Part shown: in pieces, positions 1 to 6,117 of the stretch
How positions within the stretch are numbered: position 1 is the first letter of the stretch
Layout of the letters: each line of letters opens with the position of its first letter
IMG/VR virus record: IMGVR_UViG_3300032304_002568
Coordinates: 1 to 62,662 of that record
Strand: one strand, 5' to 3'
Origin: a virus
DNA length: 62,662 nucleotides
Notes under the pieces: generated by a model
The model's database searches: none
Told to the model about the DNA's origin: nothing
Seen by the model: the letters and a program-made list of their open reading frames with translations, nothing else
Program-made: the position numbers and the translations under genes

Positions 1-447
1 CTCATACGCCCTTCGGCGGATTGGATCGTGGAGGCGGGAGCCTTGGAGGTGAATGGCTTGACGCTGGATTTCCTGCGTGATGCGGGTCGCGCCGAGTCGG
101 TGGTGATGACTGATTTTCAACTCTGGATGGATGCTCGGCGTGGGGCAATGGTGGCTGGCTGCAATGTGGCCTTTGACCTCGGGTTCTTGGACGCTGCGGC
201 GAAGCGGTGCGGCTTGAAGTGGCAGGCTGGCCGTTCGCTCGATATTCGCGGAGCGGCATGGCTGGCCTATGAGACGAAGGGGCTAAAACTTGCGATCGGC
301 AAGGATGGCAACCCCAAGCTCTCGCTCGACAGCATCGCGGGTGCGCTCGGCTTGAGTCGCACCAGCGAGAAACACAACGCGCTGGAGGACGCCTTGCTCA
401 CGCTGGCGTGTTTCCGCGAGTTGCAATCTCGTGACAAAATGTCGTGA
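1..447 (+). CDS. DnaQ-like 3'-5' exonuclease, 5' end cut by window edge
   Basis: The frame is open from base 1, so the gene starts outside the window; an internal GTG at 28 is the first in-window start. The visible part has the later exonuclease motifs of the DnaQ/RNase H-like family: an Exo II-like NVAFDLGFLD and an Exo III-like HNALEDALL, where N, D, H and D would bind metal. The first motif (DxE) is absent and should lie upstream, just before the IVEAGALEVNG segment. Likely role: a proofreading or processing nuclease of the phage. The family assignment is fairly secure; the exact role is not known. Confidence 0.75.
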   Translation, partial: LIRPSADWIVEAGALEVNGLTLDFLRDAGRAESVVMTDFQLWMDARRGAMVAGCNVAFDLGFLDAAAKRCGLKWQAGRSLDIRGAAWLAYETKGLKLAIGKDGNPKLSLDSIAGALGLSRTSEKHNALEDALLTLACFRELQSRDKMS

Positions 448-522
448 GAAATGTCGCAAGAGAACTGGAGGAATTGGGATTGCGGCGGCGCGTGGGGTTT
501 CGCGCTGGTTAGCATAGCCCCA

Positions 523-561
523 GGGTCGTAACCGCATAAAAGCGACCCCCTTCATTTTTTT
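523..561 (+). terminator. Possible Rho-independent terminator after the exonuclease
   Basis: A 6-bp stem GGGTCG (523-528) / CGACCC (543-548) with a 14-nt loop is followed by a T-rich tract ending in seven T. It lies in the 145-nt gap after the exonuclease gene. The stem is short, so efficiency is uncertain. Confidence 0.45.
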
Positions 562-592
562 AAAGGATAAAAACGCAGGCACTAATCAAAAA

Positions 593-1093
593 ATGAATGC
601 AATGATGAACGACACACCGGAGACGAACGCGGCAGGTAAATTTTGGCCGTGCGAGCAGTTGGAATTGGTAGATGCGGATTTTGCCCGCCGACTGGAACGC
701 GAGCGCAACGAGGCGCTGATGGATCGCGATGACGGAGACATGGCAATAATGACAAGAAACCACTACGAGCGAATTCTCAAGGAGCGCGATGAGGCGATAA
801 GGCAGTTTGAAAACCTAAAGGCCGCCGCAATCCATACTTGCCACGATCAATGCCAAAGACCGATGTGCGTATTGAGGCGCGAGCGTGACAAGGCGATGAC
901 AAGCATTGAAGACGCAAAACGAGCATTAAATGCAACCGATTACGAAGATATTCTTTTGGCCGCATTACGAGTAAAAGAAGAGCGAGACGAGGCGCGGGCA
1001 GAACTTGCTCACCGCGAATCAGGGCATCATTGCGATTCGCATAGAGACATGATGGGAGATTGCATCGTTTGTAGCATGGAGGGAAAAAAATGA
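593..1093 (+). CDS. Hypothetical phage protein, charged coiled coil with C-terminal Cys/His cluster
   Basis: A 166-residue protein not recognised as a family. It is rich in ERDEA-type repeats predicting charged helices, as in its neighbours at 1137 and 2609. The C-terminus carries closely spaced Cys and His (HHCDSHRDMMGDCIVC), possibly a metal site, and there is a second Cys/His group near CHDQCQRPMC. No clear ribosome-binding site precedes the ATG at 593; other ATGs occur at 602 and 605. The shared helical style of these small genes suggests a related set of early accessory genes, but no function can be given. Confidence 0.6.
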   Translation: MNAMMNDTPETNAAGKFWPCEQLELVDADFARRLERERNEALMDRDDGDMAIMTRNHYERILKERDEAIRQFENLKAAAIHTCHDQCQRPMCVLRRERDKAMTSIEDAKRALNATDYEDILLAALRVKEERDEARAELAHRESGHHCDSHRDMMGDCIVCSMEGKK

Positions 1094-1097
1094 GCGA

Positions 1098-1132
1098 CCA
1101 CCTCTGTATCCTCTGTGTCCTCTGTGGTTAAT
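1098..1132 (-). repeat. 9-mer short tandem repeat (CACAGAGGA type), inverted
   Basis: An intergenic copy of the repeat that on the opposite strand reads AACCACAGAGGACACAGAGG and continues in 9-base units. It fills the whole space between the gene ending at 1093 and the HNH gene starting at 1137. Confidence 0.85.
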
Positions 1133-1136
1133 TTCT

Positions 1137-1691
1137 ATGGATATTAAAATAGCACAGCAAGAGGCCATTACCGAATTGGTATTGGAAAATCAAAAGTTGA
1201 AGCGTGAGCGAGACGAGGCGCGGGAAAAATATACAACCCTTCTGACGGAAAATATGTTGGCCGTGCAAAAGCTTTGCACTCAACGCGACTCGGAGCGGGA
1301 GGCTGCTCGCCGCTGGCGCAAGGTGGCCTCGGCCTACGAGATTCTCACGCCGCCTGTGGGTGGCAAGCGCGTTATGAAGCTCGCTCAGCGCGATGGGTGG
1401 CGGTGTGCCTATTGCGGTGTGGAGACTTGCTTTACAGGGAGGGATGGCCCCAAGGCTACGGTGGATCATGTCGTGCCGAAATCCAAGGGCGGGCTGGATC
1501 ATATGTCGAACTGCGTGGTGGCTTGCGAGGCGTGTAATGCGGCCAAGGCGGATCAAGAGGATTGGTCGCCGCCGGAGGTTGACGAGCCTAAATCGGAGAT
1601 ACCACAGGACGATGCCGCCCATCTTTCCAGTATGCAAAAGACCTGGGAATGGCGGGATGGAATGTTCCGAAAGAAAAAAGATGAAGAATAA
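1137..1691 (+). CDS. HNH endonuclease with N-terminal coiled coil
   Basis: A 184-residue protein. Residues 1-60 form a charged helical region with the ERDEARE pattern seen in neighbouring genes. Residues 85-145 form an HNH nuclease domain: CAYCG, then DHVVPKSKGG and NCVVACEACNAAK, giving two CxxC pairs for structural zinc and the DH catalytic motif. Phage HNH proteins may nick DNA for packaging (often beside the terminase) or act as homing endonucleases; position does not decide here because no terminase is seen. It starts five bases after a repeat and overlaps the next gene by 11 nt. Confidence 0.85.
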   Translation: MDIKIAQQEAITELVLENQKLKRERDEAREKYTTLLTENMLAVQKLCTQRDSEREAARRWRKVASAYEILTPPVGGKRVMKLAQRDGWRCAYCGVETCFTGRDGPKATVDHVVPKSKGGLDHMSNCVVACEACNAAKADQEDWSPPEVDEPKSEIPQDDAAHLSSMQKTWEWRDGMFRKKKDEE

Positions 1692-1947
1692 ATACTGGAT
1701 TATCGACCTCGAAGGATGCGGCATGGCTGAAGACACAAAAACTGCGATTGGGCCTTTCAAATCTGTGGCTGATGCAGAAAAATGGTTAAAAACCAGCGCG
1801 GCAGAATCGTTTGAGTCTTGGAACGAACACGAAAATCTTGGGCCGCAACTGGATTGGGCGGCTCCGGTTTTGATCGTTGAGGAAAAGAAAAAGCTCCAGC
1901 AAGTGCCTGTCGTGAGCTTTGAAATAAAATTGGAGAAAGTGAAGTAA
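1681..1947 (+). CDS. Hypothetical protein, 88 residues
   Basis: Starts at an ATG that overlaps the end of the HNH gene by 11 nt, and its TAA overlaps the ATG of the RNA ligase gene by one base, so translation is probably coupled. The sequence (KYWIIDLEGCGMAED near the start, then a DAEKW helix) is a small alpha/beta protein with no family I recognise. A longer open frame extends upstream through the HNH gene but is a shadow. Confidence 0.65.
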   Translation: MKNKYWIIDLEGCGMAEDTKTAIGPFKSVADAEKWLKTSAAESFESWNEHENLGPQLDWAAPVLIVEEKKKLQQVPVVSFEIKLEKVK

Positions 1948-2612
1948 TGGAATTTCAAGAGTTTCCGAAAATGGCGCGGTTGTCGCGGGAGGTGATCGTG
2001 ACCGAGAAGATCGACGGCACGAATGCCCAGGTGTATATCGTGGGGAATCCCGAGGGGTTCTACACGGCGAAGCATCCCGATCCCTTGGTGATCGCGGAGG
2101 GGAGTTGTGGTGGCGAGCCAGCGGTGATCTTTGCCGGATCGCGCTCGCGGTGGATTACGCCGCAGGATGACAACTTTGGCTTTGCGGCGTGGGTGAGGGA
2201 TCATGCCCAAGAGCTTTTTGGCCTCGGCTTTGGGCGGCACTTTGGCGAGTGGTGGGGCGCAGGCATTCAGCGCAAATACGGAATGAAAGATCGGCGCTGG
2301 AGTCTTTTCAATGTGTCTCGCTGGTGTCTTCACGGGCAGGAACCGCAGCGTGTGCCGAGCGCGGATCCCCGCATAGAGAAATACCAAGAGCCTCTGCCCG
2401 AGTGCTGTGGCCTTGTGCCGGTGCTACATAGGGGGAAATTCAGCACGCTCCAATGCGATCTTGTGCTGGATGAGCTACGCATGGGTGGCAGTAAGGCCGC
2501 TCCGGGGTTTATGAAGCCAGAGGGCATCGTGGTCTTCCATGTCGCGGGAAATGTGGGGTTCAAGAAAACGATTGATAAAGACGAGGAGCCGAAGGGGATG
2601 GGTAAAGTATGA
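1947..2612 (+). CDS. RNA ligase family nucleotidyltransferase
   Basis: A 221-residue protein with the ordered motifs of RNA/DNA ligase nucleotidyltransferases. Motif I is KIDGTN (Lys21, the residue expected to be adenylated), a motif III-like segment is EWWGAGIQRKYG, motif IV is PEGIVVF, and motif V is FKKTI near the C-terminus. It would seal or repair RNA; phage ligases of this group are best known for repairing tRNA cut by host defences. It is short and lacks a large C-terminal domain. It sits in a run of overlapping genes (1-nt overlap upstream, 4-nt downstream). The family call is strong; the substrate is unknown. Confidence 0.85.
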   Translation: MEFQEFPKMARLSREVIVTEKIDGTNAQVYIVGNPEGFYTAKHPDPLVIAEGSCGGEPAVIFAGSRSRWITPQDDNFGFAAWVRDHAQELFGLGFGRHFGEWWGAGIQRKYGMKDRRWSLFNVSRWCLHGQEPQRVPSADPRIEKYQEPLPECCGLVPVLHRGKFSTLQCDLVLDELRMGGSKAAPGFMKPEGIVVFHVAGNVGFKKTIDKDEEPKGMGKV

Positions 2613-2941
2613 AGGATGAAGTAAGAAGGACGATAGAGAAGCTGCGCTCCTACAATAAATGGCGGCGGGGCGATGAGGAACTTCCCCAGCCCGATCCGCG
2701 AGAAATCGGACTCTGGATCGATGAGATTTGCAACTACGCCGAGGAGGTGGGCGCAAAATGCGACCAGCTTCGTGTGGATGCCCAGCGGGAAGCGGAGCAT
2801 CACGACCGCATGGTGGGTGAACTCGAAAGGGTCTATGACGAGCGCGATGAGGCACGGCGGCTGACCGAAGACTCCGAAAAGAAAATCCGCGATTTCATAG
2901 AAAAAGTGGAGCGGGAATTTCGAGCCAAGCGCAAGAGATGA
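2609..2941 (+). CDS. Hypothetical coiled-coil protein whose start lies in a heptamer repeat
   Basis: A 110-residue charged helical protein (ERDEARR, EKKIRDFIEKVER) overlapping the ligase stop by 4 nt (ATGA). Its first codons are written in a GAAGGAT-type heptamer repeat (about 2607-2631), the same family that forms part of the terminator after the capsid gene. The pattern of charged helices resembles the proteins at 593 and the N-terminus of the HNH protein. Function unknown. Confidence 0.6.
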   Translation: MKDEVRRTIEKLRSYNKWRRGDEELPQPDPREIGLWIDEICNYAEEVGAKCDQLRVDAQREAEHHDRMVGELERVYDERDEARRLTEDSEKKIRDFIEKVEREFRAKRKR

Positions 2942-3126
2942 GCGATGACACTCCACTGCCCTCGCGGCGTTACACTTGCATCTCTTGTGGCATGAAGGGG
3001 CGTCGGAGTAATGCGCCCGAGCAGAGGCAACGCGAGCCGATTTGCCCTTGCTGCGAAAGGGGAATGGATCAGCTTGATCTGTATGCGGAATTGATTCCCT
3101 TTTGGCAGGGTCGGAAGGCGAAATGA
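2938..3126 (+). CDS. Small zinc-ribbon protein
   Basis: A 62-residue protein with two Cys pairs (CISCGMKG and CPCCERG) spaced as in a zinc ribbon. It overlaps both neighbours by 4 nt. Such small ribbons often bind nucleic acid or a protein partner; nothing more specific can be said. Confidence 0.65.
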   Translation: MSDDTPLPSRRYTCISCGMKGRRSNAPEQRQREPICPCCERGMDQLDLYAELIPFWQGRKAK

Positions 3127-3398
3127 ATTGCCCAAAGTGCGGGGGCGATACGCGCGTGGTCGAGAGCCGTCCACGCGAGGGCGGTGTGTGGCGCAGGCGC
3201 AAGTGTGCTAAAGCTCACCTCTCCTATACGCTGGAGACGCCGACTGCCGAGCCGATTCGGAAAGTCAGAAAGAAGAAGGAAGTCCCTGTCGCAAAGCGAG
3301 CGGAAATTCCCTACTCTCCTGCTCTGGAGCAGTGGAACTTGAAGGTCACGGCCTCCTCGCCGCTGTGGTTGAGGTCGATGGCGCTCAAGCTCGGTTGA
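3123..3398 (+). CDS. NrdR-like zinc-ribbon protein
   Basis: The ATG at 3123 overlaps the preceding stop and gives a 91-residue protein. The first 30 residues, MNCPKCGGDTRVVESR then a GGVWRRRKC segment, closely resemble the zinc ribbon at the N-terminus of NrdR, the repressor of ribonucleotide reductase genes, but the ATP-cone domain of NrdR is missing. This may be a stand-alone DNA-binding ribbon. The last codons contain the GTTGAC box (3394-3399) that precedes the next gene. Confidence 0.65.
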   Translation: MNCPKCGGDTRVVESRPREGGVWRRRKCAKAHLSYTLETPTAEPIRKVRKKKEVPVAKRAEIPYSPALEQWNLKVTASSPLWLRSMALKLG

Positions 3399-3416
3399 CT
3401 GCGATGCGCTGTGGGC

Positions 3417-4238
3417 ATGGGGATTGACCACAGAGAACACAACCGAGCGCCGGGGCAGGCGGGAGGTAGAGCAACCGAAGGTTGGCCCCGTAGGGGCGAG
3501 ACGAGCGGGAGCGAGCGAGTCAAAGGACACAGAGAAAGGTTGCGGGAATTGGCGCGGGTGAGTGGGCGGTTGGTGGAGTTAGCGAGAGTGCAGTCCGTGA
3601 CGGGGCAGATTCTTAATATAAACCCTGTGCCGCGAAAGGTTGCTGACCCGATTCTTAAATCTTTGCGGCGTAAATTGGAAAAGGGCGGGGATCGGGAGGC
3701 TGTGCGGGCGGCGTTCTTGGGGCCGGAGGGGCCACGGATGCGGCGTGCTTCTGGGGAAGCTCCTCCCTCAAGAATACATAAGGAGACTGATTTATGGAAG
3801 CCGAGATTGGTGGACATTGATGGGAAAAAGTCGATTTTGCATTATCGGATAACAAAGCAGGAAAGCCACTTAAAGCCATCCAATGCAGACCTCCCTGCTC
3901 CTCCAAATATGACTTCTGAAGATATCATGCGAAATCACATTGGTTTTTCTTCGGGCAGAGCTATTAGCACATCCACACGACGAGCTTCCGCGATGCGATT
4001 GGTGTCTGAATATGGCGGCAAGACTCCCGTTGAGGGCGTTTATGCCACTCCTTTGGATGAACTCATTAAAAATCAGCGAGAGAAAATCAAGGGGGCGATT
4101 ACTAACGCAAGGTATCCAGCAGAAAGAGAGATCACGCAAACACACGGCGACAATCTTCTGAAAGTGAGGAAGCACAAAGCCATCGTCGATCCCACGCAAA
4201 GACCAGGAGATGATGTTACCTACACACGCCAGCGTTGA
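3417..4238 (+). CDS. Candidate ADP-ribosyltransferase (R-S-E type) with repeat-encoded N-terminus
   Basis: The ATG at 3417 lies 17 nt after a GTTGAC box, the spacing used by the portal gene, so I prefer it to the GTG at 3411. The first roughly 40 codons are made of an expanded copy of the 9-mer repeat, ending in the tag ERLRELARVSG. The last 140 residues have the order expected of an R-S-E ADP-ribosyltransferase: HYRIT (Arg), ISTSTRRA (Ser-Thr-Ser) and YPAEREI (an ExE pair). This is a motif reading, not a search hit. An inverted copy of the same repeat follows the gene at 4258-4385, so the gene is bracketed by inverted repeats just upstream of the portal. Possible role: an effector that modifies a host protein early in infection. 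Confidence 0.5.
   Translation: MGIDHREHNRAPGQAGGRATEGWPRRGETSGSERVKGHRERLRELARVSGRLVELARVQSVTGQILNINPVPRKVADPILKSLRRKLEKGGDREAVRAAFLGPEGPRMRRASGEAPPSRIHKETDLWKPRLVDIDGKKSILHYRITKQESHLKPSNADLPAPPNMTSEDIMRNHIGFSSGRAISTSTRRASAMRLVSEYGGKTPVEGVYATPLDELIKNQREKIKGAITNARYPAEREITQTHGDNLLKVRKHKAIVDPTQRPGDDVTYTRQR
3423..3541 (+). repeat. Expanded repeat: 9-mer ends around an 85-nt hairpin-rich core
   Basis: Begins and ends like the CACAGAGGA repeat but contains about 85 nt of other sequence with short hairpins (CCCCGTAGGGG, and a GAGCGGGAGCGAGC segment). An inverted copy lies at 4258-4385. It is translated as the N-terminus of the gene starting at 3417. Confidence 0.8.
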
Positions 4239-4257
4239 TATGCTAGACCTCCCCTCT

Positions 4258-4385
4258 CACCCCTCCGTGTCCTCCGTGTCCTTTGACTCGCTCGCTCCCG
4301 CGAGCCTCGCCCCTACGGGGCAACCTGCGGTTGCTCTACCTCGCGCCTGCCACGGCGCTCGGTTGTGGTCAATCTCCCGTTGACC
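4258..4385 (-). repeat. Inverted copy of the expanded repeat
   Basis: The reverse complement matches 3423-3541 closely, including three small hairpins CAACCGCAGGTTG, CCCCGTAGGGG and GCTCGCGGGAGCGAGC in a row. It fills the 163-nt gap between the ADP-ribosyltransferase-like gene and the portal. Its left edge in this orientation contains the portal's GTTGAC box (4379-4384). Confidence 0.8.
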
Positions 4386-4401
4386 AGTCCGCAATGAGCG
4401 T
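4379..4401 (+). promoter_or_regulatory. GTTGAC box 17 nt before the portal start; one of 14 such sites
   Basis: A GTTGAC hexamer is followed 15-18 nt later by the chosen ATG at 14 genes. Box starts (gene start) are 3394 (3417), 4379 (4402), 17852 (17874), 22671 (22692), 23262 (23285), 24954 (24976), 26081 (26104), 29641 (29662), 34277 (34299), 38414 (38436), 39205 (39229), 43707 (43731), 44224 (44247) and 47954 (47977). Copies without a start codon at that spacing are at 18393, 22437 and 51251. The box resembles a -35 hexamer, but no -10 box can fit before the ATG, so its role is open. Confidence 0.6.
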
Positions 4402-6117
4402 ATGAACTTTCTGGATCGAGCAGTTTCTTTTTTTGACCCCGAGGCGGGGGTGAATCGGGCGCAGGCGCGGGAGCGGTTGAAGGCATTTGGGTATGATTCC
4501 GCGCAGCCTGGAACGAATCGCGGCGGCAGTGGCGGGAGGCAGAAGAACTCCTCCTCCGAGACATGGCGGATGCAGCGGGATCGTCTGGTGCTCTTGTGGG
4601 ACGCGCGCGATGTGGTGCGGAATTTTTCGATCCTGCGCGGCATCATTTCACGCATCGTTCAATACACCGCCGATACGGTTCAGTATGTCTCGCAGACGGG
4701 GGATGAGGAGATCGATTCGATGTATCAGGATTATTTCCATGCGTGGTGCGAGCGTGCGGATATTACTGGCCGTCACCGGCTGGGCGCTCTGGTTTCCATG
4801 GCGATGTGGAGCCTGCTGGTGGATGGCGATCACGGCTGGCACTTGGTAGAGATCGATGCGGGCGGCAAGCGGCAACTCCGCATCCAATCCATCGAGGCCG
4901 ACCGCATCGGGGATCCGAATAATCCGATGAGTCCTGGCAACAACAACGATATCGGCGGCATCATCGTGGACGAGATGGGTCGCCCTGTCTCCTATCGCAT
5001 CTTCAAGCGCGAGCGGCGCACGGCGTTGTATTCCTTTGAGCGGGAGATTCCTGCCGACCAGTTCATTCACATCTTCGACCCGATGCGGGTGGATCAATAT
5101 CGAGGCGTCACGGCGCTCTCGACCGTCATCGCCCCCGCGCGGGATTTGTATGAGGTGTATCACTTTGAGAAGCTGGCGGCGAAGTGGCAGGTCGGTCATG
5201 CGGGGTTCGTGAAGGTCTCAGACCCGACACGGCGCGACGGCGGCATCTCGGCGTGGAATGGCACGAAGGATAACCGCCCCGACTCTCCCGGCACGATGGC
5301 GATGGAGGCAGGAAAAATCCAACGACTCTCGCAGGGCGAGGACATCCAGTTCGCCCCTGGCACGAACCGCCCGAGCGGAGCGTTCATGGCGCTGGTGCAG
5401 ACGATGGTGCGCGAGATCGCCAGTGGGCTGAATATGCCCTACGGATTCCTCTACGACATGACGGCGTTCTCGGGTCACACGGGTCGCATCGAAATCGCCC
5501 AAGCCATGCGCTCGATCCGTCGCTACCAGAAACTTCTTAGCGAGAAAGCCCTCGACCCGCTGCGGGATCGCGTGATCGGCCTTGGCATTTCTCTTGGGGA
5601 TTTGCCAGCGCATCCGAAATGGCGTAGTGGCCGCTGGGGCTTTGGCCGCTCGCTCACAGGCGACTACGGCCACGACACTACGGCGAATCTCCAGCTTCTC
5701 TCTGCCGGACTCGTCACAGCGACCGACCTCATCGCCGAGACAGGACAATCTTTCGAGGAAGTGGTGCGCCGTAGCGCGAGCGAAGTGGCTTACCTGCAAC
5801 GAGTCGCCACAGAGACAGGTGTGCCGATCGAACTCATCAATCAACGCCTGCCTGGGCCGACTCAAGCCCTCGCCGCCATGGCCGAGCCGCCACAGCCGCC
5901 GCCACCTGGACTCGTGCCGCAGGGCTTGGATGTGAAGCCGCTCTTGGAGTTGCTGAAAAATGTGGGCGAAGGGATATTGGATCGCGAAAGCGCGATTATC
6001 AATCTGATGAACCTGTATGGCGTGGAGCGGAATGCGGCTGAGAAGATGATTCCTGATGGGCCGAAGGAGAAGAGTTTAACCACGGAGAACACGGAGAGCA
6101 CGGAGGGGGAGAAATGA
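4402..6117 (+). CDS. Phage portal protein, lambda type
   Basis: A 571-residue protein that would form the dodecameric ring at the head vertex through which DNA passes. Hallmarks of the lambda gpB family are the R..RDVVRNFSILRG start, a conserved HIF..MRVDQYRGVTAL segment near residues 224-240, then AKWQVGHAGFV, GKIQRLSQGEDIQFAPG and REIASGLNMPYGFLY. The start lies 17 nt after GTTGAC. The C-terminus is odd: the last dozen or so codons are a copy of the 9-mer repeat read in a different frame from other embedded copies, giving a TENTEST-like tail. Overlaps the next gene by 4 nt. Confidence 0.93.
   Translation: MNFLDRAVSFFDPEAGVNRAQARERLKAFGYDSAQPGTNRGGSGGRQKNSSSETWRMQRDRLVLLWDARDVVRNFSILRGIISRIVQYTADTVQYVSQTGDEEIDSMYQDYFHAWCERADITGRHRLGALVSMAMWSLLVDGDHGWHLVEIDAGGKRQLRIQSIEADRIGDPNNPMSPGNNNDIGGIIVDEMGRPVSYRIFKRERRTALYSFEREIPADQFIHIFDPMRVDQYRGVTALSTVIAPARDLYEVYHFEKLAAKWQVGHAGFVKVSDPTRRDGGISAWNGTKDNRPDSPGTMAMEAGKIQRLSQGEDIQFAPGTNRPSGAFMALVQTMVREIASGLNMPYGFLYDMTAFSGHTGRIEIAQAMRSIRRYQKLLSEKALDPLRDRVIGLGISLGDLPAHPKWRSGRWGFGRSLTGDYGHDTTANLQLLSAGLVTATDLIAETGQSFEEVVRRSASEVAYLQRVATETGVPIELINQRLPGPTQALAAMAEPPQPPPPGLVPQGLDVKPLLELLKNVGEGILDRESAIINLMNLYGVERNAAEKMIPDGPKEKSLTTENTESTEGEK
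6073..6112 (+). repeat. 9-mer repeat coding the portal C-terminus
   Basis: A copy of the AACCACGGAG family with 9-base units. Here it is read in the frame giving Thr/Glu/Ser residues, whereas copies at 10586, 13768 and 21978 are read as FNHGGHGEHGG-like peptides. Confidence 0.85.

Noticed and set aside
1128-2387. Long open frame on the minus strand (419 codons)
   Set aside because: It lies across the HNH, 88-residue and RNA ligase genes, which have clear motifs and overlapping start/stop signals; its translation shows no family features.
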